From JAGWBJ01 sp964291465 (GTDB lineage Bacteria; Chloroflexota; Dehalococcoidia; Lucifugimonadales; JAGWBF01): 64,000 nucleotides of DNA. The notes under the pieces were generated by a model. The model was not told where the DNA came from. It ran no database searches and saw nothing but the letters and a program-made list of their open reading frames with translations. The translations under genes were made by a program, and so were the position numbers. The stretch is taken from assembly GCA_964291465.2 (NCBI GenBank), contig OZ219931.1:86949-150948 (forward strand), given 5' to 3'. This document shows positions 7,814-15,975 of the stretch, in pieces (position 1 is the first letter of the stretch; the number at the start of each line of letters is the position of its first letter).

Positions 7814-8383
7814 GTGACACGAGCGGAGGAGATCCAAAAGCACCAGCCGGTACGGGGGCCCAGGGTCAAGAAGGGCCTGGTCATCGTCAACACGGGGGAC
7901 GGCAAGGGCAAGACCACCGCCGCCATGGGCGTGCTGTTCCGCGCCTGGGGCAGGGACATGCGGGTCGTCATGCTCCAGTTCATCAAGCACACCACCGCCA
8001 GGTTCGGCGAGCAGCGGGCCGCCAAGAAGATCGGGGTGGACATGCTGGCCTACGGGGACGGGTTTACCTGGCGGTCCAGGGACATGGAGCGCACCGAGGA
8101 GATGGCCCGCGTTCAGTGGGACGTTGCCAAGGAGAAGATCGCCGCGGGCCAGCATGACGTGGTCATCCTCGACGAGTTCACGTACCCGATGCAGTACGGC
8201 TGGGTGCCGGTCTCGGAGGTGCTGGAGGTCCTGAAGGCCCGGGACCCGGACCTGCACGTCATCATCACCGGCCGCAACGCCCCGCCGGAGCTGGTGGAGT
8301 ACGCAGACCTGGTAACCGAGATGCGGGCGGTCAAGCATCCCTACCAAGAGGGGATCAAGGCCCAGCCCGGCATCGAGTTCTAG
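7814..8383 (+). CDS. cobO: Cob(I)alamin adenosyltransferase, CobO/BtuR type
   Basis: Transfers adenosyl from ATP to the cobalt of corrinoids. The 189-residue protein has an N-terminal P-loop NTGDGKGKTT at 26-35, the MLQFIKH and RDMERTEEM segments, and VVILDEFTYPMQYGW, all typical of the CobA/CobO/BtuR family, ending with the usual basic loop VKHPYQEGIKAQPGIEF. The start is GTG with GGGGGT upstream. It lies 61 bases after btuD and continues the operon, converting imported corrinoid to the adenosyl form required by the amidases and by coenzyme B12-dependent enzymes. Confidence 0.94.
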   Translation: MTRAEEIQKHQPVRGPRVKKGLVIVNTGDGKGKTTAAMGVLFRAWGRDMRVVMLQFIKHTTARFGEQRAAKKIGVDMLAYGDGFTWRSRDMERTEEMARVQWDVAKEKIAAGQHDVVILDEFTYPMQYGWVPVSEVLEVLKARDPDLHVIITGRNAPPELVEYADLVTEMRAVKHPYQEGIKAQPGIEF

Positions 8384-8448
8384 GCCGGGCTCTCGTTCCG
8401 CCTGTGTCGAGGGATGACTGTGGGTCAGCGCTTCGAAAGGAGCTGCCC

Positions 8449-8487
8449 ATGACGCCAGCCGCGCCGGACCTCCCGGGGGGAGTGTAG
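8449..8487 (+). other. Possible 12-codon leader peptide before the CobC-like gene
   Basis: AAAGGAG followed six bases later by ATG opens a frame of only 12 codons (MTPAAPDLPGGV) that stops three bases before the TTG of the next gene. The ribosome binding site is stronger than most in this operon. It may couple translation across the 106-base gap, or be a relic. Nothing else supports it. Confidence 0.25.
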
Positions 8488-8489
8488 GC

Positions 8490-9218
8490 TTGTTGAGGCC
8501 CGACGGTCCCCCCTACGGTCCCAAGGGAGGATGTGGGGGCCCCCACCGCTTGCTGATGGTCCGGCATGGCGAGACGCCGTGGAACCTGGAGGGCAGGATT
8601 CAGGGCCACGCCGACGTGCCGCTGTCCGAGAGGGGCCGTGCCCAGGCAGCTGCCCTGGCCCGTCGGATTGCCCGGCTCCAGGTCCATGCCGCCTACGCCA
8701 GCGACCTGACCCGGACCATGCAGACCGCAGAGTCGGTGCTGGCCGGGCGGGAGGTGGCCCCTTCCCCCGTGCCCGAGCTGCGGGAGTTCTGCTATGGCCG
8801 CTGGGAGGGCATGACCCACCGGGAGGTGGAGCGTGAGGACCCGGCGGCATACGCCGACATGATGACGCGCCGGCCGGACTTCGCTCCCCCCGGGGGCGAG
8901 AGCCTGCACCAGGTCGGGGCCAGGGTCTGCGGGTTCGCCTCGGGCCTCCGCGACGCCATGTTCTCTGGGGACCCCAACGGCTTCCGGGGCCACTCCCTGG
9001 CCGGTCCGTGTGGAGGCGGGGGCAGCACCGTCCTGGTCGTGGGCCACGGGGGGTCGCTGAGGGCCCTGCTGGTCTGCCTGGTGGGCCTGCCGGTCTCTGT
9101 GGTGTGGAGCCTCTGGCTGGACACCGCCAGCCTTACCATCGTCGACCTGTACCCGGACAACGCGGTCATGAAGCTGGTCAACGATACGTCGCACCTGAAG
9201 GTAGACGAGGGGCCGTGA
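8490..9218 (+). CDS. cobC: Histidine phosphatase family protein, probable alpha-ribazole phosphatase
   Basis: The 242-residue protein belongs to the phosphoglycerate mutase/histidine phosphatase family: LLMVRHGETPWNLEGRIQGH holds the phospho-accepting His in RHGET, YASDLTRTMQTAE and the second His in VVGHGGSLRALL follow. Family members in corrinoid operons (CobC) dephosphorylate alpha-ribazole phosphate or adenosylcobalamin phosphate; that role is inferred from position. Residues about 150-175 contain a Gly-rich insert (SLAGPCGGGGST) before the VVGHGGS motif. The start is TTG with a GGGGGGAG eight bases upstream; the stop overlaps the cobQ GTG (GTGA). Confidence 0.82.
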   Translation: MLRPDGPPYGPKGGCGGPHRLLMVRHGETPWNLEGRIQGHADVPLSERGRAQAAALARRIARLQVHAAYASDLTRTMQTAESVLAGREVAPSPVPELREFCYGRWEGMTHREVEREDPAAYADMMTRRPDFAPPGGESLHQVGARVCGFASGLRDAMFSGDPNGFRGHSLAGPCGGGGSTVLVVGHGGSLRALLVCLVGLPVSVVWSLWLDTASLTIVDLYPDNAVMKLVNDTSHLKVDEGP

Positions 9219-10783
9219 CGGCCAGGGTGCTGATGGTCCAGGGGACCGCCTCCCACGTGGGCAAGAGTGTGCTGGTGGCGGCCCTCTGCCGCATATTCCG
9301 CCAGGACGGCTACAGCGTCGCGCCCTTCAAGGCCCAGAACATGTCCAACAACTCCTACGTTACCCCCGAGGGCGGCGAGATAGGCCGCGCCCAGGCGGTG
9401 CAGGCCGAGGCCGCGGGCATCGAGCCGTCGGTGGAGATGAACCCGGTCCTCCTCAAGCCCGAGGCCGACAGCCGGTCCCAGATCGTGCTCCTGGGAAAGC
9501 CCCAGGGGTCGGCCGGCGGCTCCTATTTCGCCCAGGTCAAGCCGAGGTTGTGGCAGGCCATCGCCGCGTCCTTGGACAGCCTGCGAGACCGGTACGACGT
9601 GGTGGTCATAGAGGGGGCGGGAAGCCCCGCCGAGATAAACCTGAAGCAGCACGAGATCGTGAACATGCGCGTGGCCCGCTACTGCGGCGCGCCCGTGCTG
9701 CTGGTGGGCGACATCGACCGGGGCGGCATATTCGCATCCCTGGTGGGCACAATGGAGCTGCTGGACCCCGAGGAGCGGGAGTGCGTCAAGGGGTTCGTGG
9801 TCAACAAGTTCAGGGGCAACGTGGACCTGCTGAAGCCCGGCCTGGCGTTCCTGGAGGAGAGGACCGGGGTCCCCGTGGCCGGGGTGGTCCCGTACTACTA
9901 CGACATCGACATACCCGAGGAGGACGCGGTGCCCCTGGAGCAGCGCCGCCGGATGAAGGAGCGGACGGACTACCTGCTGGACATCGCCGTCATCGGGTTC
10001 CCCCACATCTCCAACTTCGACGACTTCGACCCGCTGGTGCGGGAGCCGGGCGTCAGGCTGCGGTACGTGGAGGCCCACGACGAGCTGGGCCAGCCGGACA
10101 TGGTGGTGCTGCCGGGGACCAAGACCACCGTTCGCGACCTTGAGTGGATGCGGGAGCGGGGCTTCGCCCACCGCCTGCGGCAGCTCGCCAGCGACGGGGT
10201 GGCGGTGGTGGGCATATGCGGCGGCTACCAGATGCTGGGAGACCTGATCCTGGACCCCCAGGGAATCGAAGCCGACGAGCCCCGGACCCCCGGGCTGCAG
10301 CTCCTGCCGGTGACCACCGTCTTCGAAGGGACCAAGGAGACATCCAGGGTGACGGGGGAGGTAACCGGCTCAGCCGGTCTCCTGGAGAGGGCGACGGGCA
10401 CGACGCTGAAGGGCTACGAGATACACATGGGCAGGACCTCTCTATCGCCGGGAGGCCGGGGGCCGGGAGTGCGGCGGCTGATGGGTTCTGCGCCGTTCCT
10501 CCTGAAAGAGCGTTCCGGCCGCCCCGTGGAGCACCTGGACGGGGCGGCGGACTCCGCGGGCATGGTGCTGGGGACCTACCTCCACGGCCTCTTCTACAAC
10601 CAGTCAGTCCGGGCCTCGGTGCTGGAGGCCCTGGCCGAGAGGAAGGGGGTATCCCTGCCGGAGTCTGACGGGGACGCCGCCCACTCCAACGACGCCGAGT
10701 ACGACAAGCTGGCGGCCCTGGTGAGGGGCAGCCTGCGCATCGACCTGGTCTATGGCATGATGGGCCTGCGGCCCCCCCGCTAG
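9215..10783 (+). CDS. cobQ: Cobyric acid synthase
   Basis: ATP- and glutamine-dependent amidation of the b, d, e and g carboxylates of adenosylcobyrinate diamide. The 522-residue protein is full length: N-terminal MVQGTASHVGKS P-loop, AQNMSNNSYVT, EMNPVLLKPE, VVIEGAGSPAEINL, VVLPGTKTT, then the glutaminase domain with VVGICGGYQMLG (nucleophile Cys near 335), GYEIHMGRT and GTYLHGLF. The GTG start overlaps the preceding stop. It is the last gene of the riboswitch operon. Together with cbiA and cobO it would complete a corrinoid imported as an incompletely amidated precursor; nucleotide-loop genes (cobU, cobS, cobT) are not in the window. Confidence 0.95.
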   Translation: MTARVLMVQGTASHVGKSVLVAALCRIFRQDGYSVAPFKAQNMSNNSYVTPEGGEIGRAQAVQAEAAGIEPSVEMNPVLLKPEADSRSQIVLLGKPQGSAGGSYFAQVKPRLWQAIAASLDSLRDRYDVVVIEGAGSPAEINLKQHEIVNMRVARYCGAPVLLVGDIDRGGIFASLVGTMELLDPEERECVKGFVVNKFRGNVDLLKPGLAFLEERTGVPVAGVVPYYYDIDIPEEDAVPLEQRRRMKERTDYLLDIAVIGFPHISNFDDFDPLVREPGVRLRYVEAHDELGQPDMVVLPGTKTTVRDLEWMRERGFAHRLRQLASDGVAVVGICGGYQMLGDLILDPQGIEADEPRTPGLQLLPVTTVFEGTKETSRVTGEVTGSAGLLERATGTTLKGYEIHMGRTSLSPGGRGPGVRRLMGSAPFLLKERSGRPVEHLDGAADSAGMVLGTYLHGLFYNQSVRASVLEALAERKGVSLPESDGDAAHSNDAEYDKLAALVRGSLRIDLVYGMMGLRPPR

Positions 10784-10802
10784 AGAGCCTCCCTGGCCGA
10801 GC

Positions 10803-10831
10803 TTGACACCTCCCGGCGCCCTCCCCATACT
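10803..10831 (+). promoter_or_regulatory. Promoter for the M20-type hydrolase gene
   Basis: TTGACA (10803-10808), 17-bp spacer, CATACT (10826-10831). It lies in the short gap after cobQ; a start near 10838 leaves a leader of about 24 bases with CGGAGG ahead of ATG 10862. Confidence 0.65.
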
Positions 10832-10861
10832 CGTGTCTATCCCCTTTCGGAGGTGCCCGCC

Positions 10862-12103
10862 ATGGCCGCTCCCACCGTCAACGGACGGCGTCTGAACGCC
10901 ACCATCGAGGCCCTGGGCAAGATCGGAGAGACGCCCGAGGGGATGCAGCGGGTCGCCTTCTCCCCCGCCGACGTGGATGGAAGGCGGTACGTCATGGACC
11001 TGATGTCGGAGGCGGGCCTCCAGGTCCGGATGGACGCCGCCGGGAACATCATCGGGCGCAGGGAGGGCAGCGACCGCCGCGCTCCGGCCATCGCCCTGGG
11101 CTCCCACGTGGACACGGTGCCCAGCGGCGGCAAGTACGACGGCGCCCTGGGCGTGCTGGCAGCCATCGAGTCGGCCCGCACACTCGACGACCACGGCATC
11201 ACCACCAGGCACCCCCTGGAGGTATTGGTGTTCACCAACGAGGAGGGCACCACCTTCAACCGCTGGCTCCTGGGCAGCCGGGCCATGGCCGGCGTCTGGG
11301 ACAAGGCCGACCTGGATGCCGCCGACCCGGCGGGGACCAGCCTGGCGGAGTACTTCCCCAGGATCGGCGGAGACCTGGACCGTATCGAGGAGGCTGTCCG
11401 GCGGGAGGGCGACCTGCACGCCTACCTGGAGCTGCACATCGAGCAGGGTCCCGTGCTGCACCGGGGCTCGGTCCCCGTCGGCGTGGTGTCGGGAATAACG
11501 GGCCGGTCGGTCTTCCAGGTCGTTGCCAAGGGGACGGCCAACCATGCGGGCACCACTCCCATGGACAACCGGCGCGACGCCCTGCTGGCCGCCTCCAGGC
11601 TGATCACGGCGGTGAACACGATAGTCGCCGAGGAGGAGACCTGCCGGGTGGGGACGGTGGGCACCGTGGCGGTCAAGCCCACCAGCGCCGTGAACGTCAT
11701 CCCCGGAGAGGTGGAGCTGGGGGTGGAGTTCCGCGACATAGACATGGAGTCCCTGGACCACGCCGAGCGCCGCCTCAACGAGGTGGCCAGGGACATCGCC
11801 GCAGCCACCGACACGGAGGTCGTGATAAAGCGGCTGGAGCGGGGCCTGTCTTGCCCCATCGGCGGAGACGTCAGGGAGGTGGTGGCGAGGGCGGCCCGCA
11901 ACCTGGGCCTGGAGTCCATTGTCATACCCAGCGGGGCGGGGCACGACGCCCAGGCCATCGCCAACATCACCCGGGCGGGCATGATCTTCGTCCCCAGCGT
12001 CGACGGCATCAGCCACTCCAGGGAGGAGTACACGACGCCCCAGGACTGCGTCAACGGCGCCAACGTGCTCCTCAACACCATGCTGGACCTGGACCGGGCG
12101 TAG
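10862..12103 (+). CDS. Zn-dependent M20-family hydrolase (N-carbamoyl-amino-acid hydrolase / allantoate amidohydrolase type)
   Basis: A 413-residue hydantoinase/carbamoylase-family amidohydrolase. Metal-ligand motifs are LGSHVDTVPSGGKYDG (His82, Asp93), FTNEEGTTF (Glu127/128), and LHIEQGPVL with the family-specific HIEQG; the dimerisation insert begins near GTANHAGTTPMDNRRDAL; the C-terminal metal His is in SAGAGHDAQ-like GAGHDAQAIA, followed by FVPSVDGISHS. These identify the HyuC/AllC/AmaB branch, which hydrolyses N-carbamoyl or ureido groups of amino acids or allantoate. The substrate cannot be decided. ATG 10862 has CGGAGG eight bases upstream; a GTG nine bases earlier overlaps that site. 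Convergent with the next gene. Confidence 0.9.
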   Translation: MAAPTVNGRRLNATIEALGKIGETPEGMQRVAFSPADVDGRRYVMDLMSEAGLQVRMDAAGNIIGRREGSDRRAPAIALGSHVDTVPSGGKYDGALGVLAAIESARTLDDHGITTRHPLEVLVFTNEEGTTFNRWLLGSRAMAGVWDKADLDAADPAGTSLAEYFPRIGGDLDRIEEAVRREGDLHAYLELHIEQGPVLHRGSVPVGVVSGITGRSVFQVVAKGTANHAGTTPMDNRRDALLAASRLITAVNTIVAEEETCRVGTVGTVAVKPTSAVNVIPGEVELGVEFRDIDMESLDHAERRLNEVARDIAAATDTEVVIKRLERGLSCPIGGDVREVVARAARNLGLESIVIPSGAGHDAQAIANITRAGMIFVPSVDGISHSREEYTTPQDCVNGANVLLNTMLDLDRA

Positions 12104-12121
12104 GGCCGGCAGGCTGGAGGC

Positions 12122-12805
12122 TCAGGCGGGCCCCAAATGCCTGGGCAGCCACTCCCCCAGGAGCTCGTGTAGATCGTCGCGGCACTCCCGCAGGCCGTGC
12201 TCCGCGCCGTCGTACAGCACCAGCTCCTTGGGCTCCCGGGCCCATCCGTAGATCCGCCGGGCGCACCAGGCCGGCAGGCGGGTGTCCGCCGTGCCGTGGA
12301 CTATCAGCAGCGGCCGGGGCGAAACGCGGGGAGCGCCCTGGGCGCCGTGGGTCTGGGAGGAGAGGGCCACCACCGCCGATACGTCCGGGCTGAACGCGGC
12401 GGCGGCGATCACCACCGCGCCGCCGAAGGAGTGGCCCACGAGGGCGACCCGGGGGCGCCCCCGGGACTTCAGCGCCTCCACGCCGATGAGAGCGTCCCAG
12501 ACCGACTCGTCCAGGTCGGCGGGGTGGCGGTAGTCCAGCCGCAGGGAGGTCAGTCCCAGGGCCGTGAGCTCCTCGGACAGGGTCTCGTAGATGCCCTCCG
12601 CAGGGCCCGTGTACCCTCCCCGTGCGCCGCACACCCACAGCACGGCTCCCCCGGCGGGCCGGTCCGGCTCGTGCAGGATGGCCCGTATGGCGCCGCGAGT
12701 GGTGGAGAGGACCACTCCTCGGCCGGTGGCGCCCTCGGGCAGGGCCGTCCCTTCTACCCTCAGCAGCGACGACGCCACCGAGCGCCGCAGCTCCTCATCG
12801 CTCAT
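12122..12805 (-). CDS. Alpha/beta hydrolase
   Basis: A 227-residue cytosolic alpha/beta hydrolase. The nucleophile elbow is GHSFGG with Ser126; the acid is probably Asp in VHGTADTRLP and the His lies in DGAEHGL near the C-terminus. The sequence resembles dienelactone-hydrolase or peptidase-S9-like small esterases with an oxyanion region VCGARGGYTGPAEG. No signal peptide. ATG 12805 follows the amidohydrolase gene on the same strand by 30 bases, so the two are probably co-transcribed. Substrate unknown. Confidence 0.82.
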   Translation of the reverse strand: MSDEELRRSVASSLLRVEGTALPEGATGRGVVLSTTRGAIRAILHEPDRPAGGAVLWVCGARGGYTGPAEGIYETLSEELTALGLTSLRLDYRHPADLDESVWDALIGVEALKSRGRPRVALVGHSFGGAVVIAAAAFSPDVSAVVALSSQTHGAQGAPRVSPRPLLIVHGTADTRLPAWCARRIYGWAREPKELVLYDGAEHGLRECRDDLHELLGEWLPRHLGPA

Positions 12806-12835
12806 GACTCGCCCCGCCTGCCGGACCCGCTGCCG

Positions 12836-14014
12836 CTACCGGACTCTCCGGCCGGCCTGGAACACCGCCCACACGTTCCGCAAGGCCCCGATGTCAGAGA
12901 GAGGGTCGCCGTCGATGAGCACCATGTCGGCCTGCTTGCCCACCTCGATGGTGCCGGCCAGCTCCTGGATGCCCATCAGCTCGGCCCCCTCCCGGGTGGC
13001 CGACTCCAGGGCCGCGGCGGGTGACATGCCCGAGTCGACCATCAGCTCCAGCTCCCTGGCGATGAAGCCGTGGCGGGCAGGGGAGCCGCCGGCGTCGGTA
13101 CCGGCGGCGATGCGCACCCCGGCGGCCAGCGCCCTCTTGAAGCTGGCTATGGAGTTCTCCTTGCGGGACGCCAGGTCCGCCCGCTGGCCGTCGGTCATGC
13201 CGTAGAGGGCTCCCAGGCGCTCCCGGGCGTCCCAGGTGGACATGGTGGGGACGAAGTAGGTGCCCCGCTGGGCCATCAGGGCGCAGGTCTCCTCGTCCAG
13301 GTAGGTGCCGTGCTCCACCGAGTCTATGCCCGCCTCCACGGCCTGGCGGCTGCCCTCGTAGCCGTGGCAGTGGGCCGCAATCTTAAGTCCGGCCTCGTGG
13401 GCGGTGCGTACGGCGGCCTCCAGGGCCGCGGGTCCCAGGCTGGCGAACTGGTCGCCGTTGAGCCTGAAGCCCGTGGCCCCGACCTTTATCATCCCGGCCC
13501 CGCGCTCGATCATCTCCCGGATGCCCAGCACCAGCTCCTCGGTGGTGTTCATGTCCCGGGTCAGTGCCGCGGGCCAGGTGCCCGGAAACTGGAACCACTC
13601 CCCGCTGGCGACGATCCGGGGACCCATGATGGCCCCCGACGCCGTCTGCCGTGCGACGAGGATGTTGATGGCGTGCCTGGCGCCCACGTCCCGGGCGGAG
13701 GTCACCCCAGACATGAGGGCCCGGCGGCAGTTGCCCACGGCCTTGAGGGTGAAGGTGTCGTGGCTGTCGCCCAGGAGCCGCTCCATGCTGTCCATGCCGC
13801 CGTCCCCGGTGAAGTGCTCGTGGCAGTCGATCATGCCGGGGATCAGGGTCAGGCCCTCTCCGTTGATGTCCTCCTGGTGGACGGTGGTCCTGGGCCGCGC
13901 CGTCTCCCCGCCGATCCAGTGGACCACGCCGTTGGAGACCTCCACGCTGACCCGTTGCACGGGGGCGGCTCCCGTCCCGTCGATGAGCCTTACGTTACGA
14001 ATGACGCTATCCAA
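12836..14014 (-). CDS. Metal-dependent amidohydrolase (imidazolonepropionase-like)
   Basis: A binuclear-metal TIM-barrel amidohydrolase. The composite beta-sandwich domain holds IRNVRLIDGTG at the start; metal motifs are IDCHEHF (HxH), a probable carboxylated Lys in IKVGATG, AAHCHG and VEHGTY His residues, and the terminal GTDAGG Asp. The C-terminal strand segment is GTIEVGKQADMVLIDGDP. An ATG at 14050 would add 12 residues, but a perfect TTGACA and a -10 element place the transcription start at or inside those codons, and AAAGGGGG precedes the TTG at 14014, so TTG 14014 (392 residues) is preferred. Related enzymes include prolidases and organophosphate hydrolases; substrate unknown. Confidence 0.88.
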   Translation of the reverse strand: MDSVIRNVRLIDGTGAAPVQRVSVEVSNGVVHWIGGETARPRTTVHQEDINGEGLTLIPGMIDCHEHFTGDGGMDSMERLLGDSHDTFTLKAVGNCRRALMSGVTSARDVGARHAINILVARQTASGAIMGPRIVASGEWFQFPGTWPAALTRDMNTTEELVLGIREMIERGAGMIKVGATGFRLNGDQFASLGPAALEAAVRTAHEAGLKIAAHCHGYEGSRQAVEAGIDSVEHGTYLDEETCALMAQRGTYFVPTMSTWDARERLGALYGMTDGQRADLASRKENSIASFKRALAAGVRIAAGTDAGGSPARHGFIARELELMVDSGMSPAAALESATREGAELMGIQELAGTIEVGKQADMVLIDGDPLSDIGALRNVWAVFQAGRRVR

Positions 14015-14048
14015 CAGGCCCCCCTTTCCCGCTCGCGCAGTTTGCGCC

Positions 14049-14078
14049 ATACTAGTGCCCGGATTCTCCCAGTGTCAA
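14049..14078 (-). promoter_or_regulatory. Promoter for the amidohydrolase operon
   Basis: On the minus strand TTGACA (complement of 14073-14078), an 18-bp spacer and TAGTAT (complement of 14049-14054). The -10 element overlaps the ATG at 14050, which argues that translation starts downstream at TTG 14014. Confidence 0.6.
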
Positions 14079-14120
14079 GGCAGGTTCCCTCGGCCGGGCG
14101 TCTCCGGGACCGCGTAGGGG

Positions 14121-14129
14121 TGTTAGAAT
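14121..14129 (+). promoter_or_regulatory. Possible extended -10 promoter for the PrpD-like gene
   Basis: TG-T-TAGAAT (14121-14129) is an extended -10 element with no clear -35; a start near 14136 would leave a leader of about 60 bases. It is divergent from the amidohydrolase promoter about 45 bp away. Confidence 0.4.
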
Positions 14130-14198
14130 GGTCTCGTACCCGGGGCCTCGTGTCCCGGTGGCCCTCGGCTGGAACGGACTTGGGAGAGGAGCGGCGAC

Positions 14199-15575
14199 AT
14201 GGACGCGACGGCGCGCCGCATCAGCGACTACACGGTCCGGTTGGAGTACTCCCATCTGCCTCCGGAGACGGTCCACCAGGCCAAGCGCAGGATCATAGAC
14301 GCACTGGGGTGCGCCATGGGAGGCTACGGCAGCGGTCCGGCAAGGATCGCCCGCCGCCTGGCCTCCCGCAGCCGTGGCTCGCCCCCCGCCACCGTCCTGG
14401 GCGGGGTGCCGGCCACCTCCCCCGAGATGGCGGCCTTCGCCAACACGGTCATGCTGCGGTACCTGGACTGCAACGACACCTTCGTATCCGCGGGCACGGG
14501 GCATCCCAGCGACATGATTCCCGCCGTGATGGCCGCCTGTGAAATCGCCGGAGGCCCGGGAAAGACCCTCCTCACCGGCACGGTCCTCGCCTACGAGGTA
14601 TGCGGCAGGTTCTCCGAAGAGGTGTCCATAGACGGGCAGGGTTGGGACCAGGGCATCTTTTCGGTCATCGGGGCGGCCTGCGGCGCGGCCAAGGCCCTGG
14701 GCCTGTCCAGGGAGCAGACCGCCCACGCCGTCTCCATGGCGGTGGTCCCCAACGTGCCCCTGCGCCAGACGCGGGCGGGGGAGCTGTCCATGTGGAAGGG
14801 GTGCGCCACCGCGGCGGCCACGCGCAATGGGGTGTTCGCGGCCCTGCTGGCCCAGGAGGGGCTGGAGGGCCCCTTCGAGCCCTTCGAGGGCAGGCACGGC
14901 CTGTACGAGCAGGCCACCGGCCCCATCGACCTGGGGGAGCTGGGCGGCGACGGGGCCCCGTTCAGGTTGGACCGCACCAGCCTGAAGTTCTACCCCTCCC
15001 AGATCCACACCCAGGGGCCCGTGGCCCTGGCCCTGGAGCTGAGGGACCGGGTCGGCCTAGAGGACGTCGCGGCCATCAATCTGGAAACGTACCGGACGGC
15101 ATGGCACAGCGCCGGCAGGGAGCCGGAGAAATGGGACCCGAAGACCCGGGAGACCGCCGACCACAGCCTGCCCTACATGATATCCGTGGCCTTTTGCGAC
15201 GGCCGGGTCGGCGCCGACAGCTTCACGCCGGACCGGGTGCTGGACCCGGCGCTGCGTCCCCTGATGAGGAAGGTCCACGTGAGCGAGGCCCCGTCCTTCA
15301 CCGCCCGCTACCCGGCGGAGCAGCCGTGCCGCATGGAGGTGGTGAGCCGCTCCGGAGAGCGGTTCTACGCGGAGACGTCCCACCCCAAGGGGCACCCCAT
15401 GAACCCCCTGACCGACGCCGAGCTGGAGGACAAGTTCCACGACTTGGCCCGGGACGTCCTTGCGAAGGAGCGACGTGACCGCGCCCTGGAGGCTCTGTGG
15501 GGCCTGGAGCGGGTCGACGAGATCGGACCGCTCCTGGGACTGTTCCGGTGTGACGGGGATGGTGGGCAGCGGTGA
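14199..15575 (+). CDS. MmgE/PrpD family protein
   Basis: A 458-residue full-length paralogue of the gene at the window start. Both share DTLGCAI/DALGCAM, the RYLD-ND block, GHPSDMIPAV, and SMWKGCA near residue 200. The N-terminal helical domain (about 1-260) and the C-terminal alpha/beta domain with KFYPSQIHTQG, ETADHSLPYM and a closing NPLTDAELEDKF are those of PrpD proteins. Known members are 2-methylcitrate dehydratase and cis-aconitate decarboxylase, but most of the family is uncharacterised. GAGAGGAG lies about 11 bases before ATG. The stop overlaps the next GTG (GTGA), so the YkgJ-type protein is translationally coupled. Confidence 0.9.
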   Translation: MDATARRISDYTVRLEYSHLPPETVHQAKRRIIDALGCAMGGYGSGPARIARRLASRSRGSPPATVLGGVPATSPEMAAFANTVMLRYLDCNDTFVSAGTGHPSDMIPAVMAACEIAGGPGKTLLTGTVLAYEVCGRFSEEVSIDGQGWDQGIFSVIGAACGAAKALGLSREQTAHAVSMAVVPNVPLRQTRAGELSMWKGCATAAATRNGVFAALLAQEGLEGPFEPFEGRHGLYEQATGPIDLGELGGDGAPFRLDRTSLKFYPSQIHTQGPVALALELRDRVGLEDVAAINLETYRTAWHSAGREPEKWDPKTRETADHSLPYMISVAFCDGRVGADSFTPDRVLDPALRPLMRKVHVSEAPSFTARYPAEQPCRMEVVSRSGERFYAETSHPKGHPMNPLTDAELEDKFHDLARDVLAKERRDRALEALWGLERVDEIGPLLGLFRCDGDGGQR

Positions 15576-15931
15576 TACGGGCCGTCGACGTCGGGGAAGC
15601 GTCCTCCATATGCATGGGCCGCTGCCGGGCCGCCTGTTGCCAGGGCCCGCTGGTGCTGCGGCTGAGCAGGGAGGAGGTCGACGGCTTCAGGGCCCGGGCG
15701 GCGGCCCTGGGACTCGGGGCGGTGCGGGCCCGGACCCTGGAGGACGGCGGCGCCCTGGTGCGCTTCACCGACTATCCCGGGGACCGCTGCCCCATGCTGG
15801 ACCCCGACACGTGGGCCTGCCGCATATACCCGGACCGGCCCCGCAGGTGCCGCGACTTCCCCGAGAGGCTCACGCCGGGCTGTCCCCTGTCCGAGGTGGT
15901 CTTCGGAGATGGAGACGCCGGCGGGGGCTAG
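15572..15931 (+). CDS. YkgJ-type cysteine-cluster protein
   Basis: A 119-residue protein with the spacing of the YkgJ (CxxCxxCC-like) family: Cys14, Cys18, Cys22 and Cys23 in SICMGRCRAACC, then RCPMLDPDTWACRIYPDRPRRCRDFP with three further Cys, and a later GCPL. Such proteins are thought to bind zinc or an Fe-S cluster; function is unknown. The GTG start overlaps the PrpD stop codon, so it is co-expressed and may serve that enzyme. Its 3' end converges on the small minus-strand gene, with a hairpin between them. Confidence 0.78.
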   Translation: MIRAVDVGEASSICMGRCRAACCQGPLVLRLSREEVDGFRARAAALGLGAVRARTLEDGGALVRFTDYPGDRCPMLDPDTWACRIYPDRPRRCRDFPERLTPGCPLSEVVFGDGDAGGG

Positions 15932-15956
15932 TTCGCCGCCGGCCCGTTGTCTTCCC

Positions 15957-15975
15957 GTGACGCGGGGTGCGTCAC
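15957..15975. terminator. Hairpin between convergent genes
   Basis: GTGACGC (15957-15963) and GCGTCAC (15969-15975) form a perfect 7-bp stem around GGGGT. It lies between convergent stop codons and covers the stop of the minus-strand gene; no U-tract. Confidence 0.5.
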
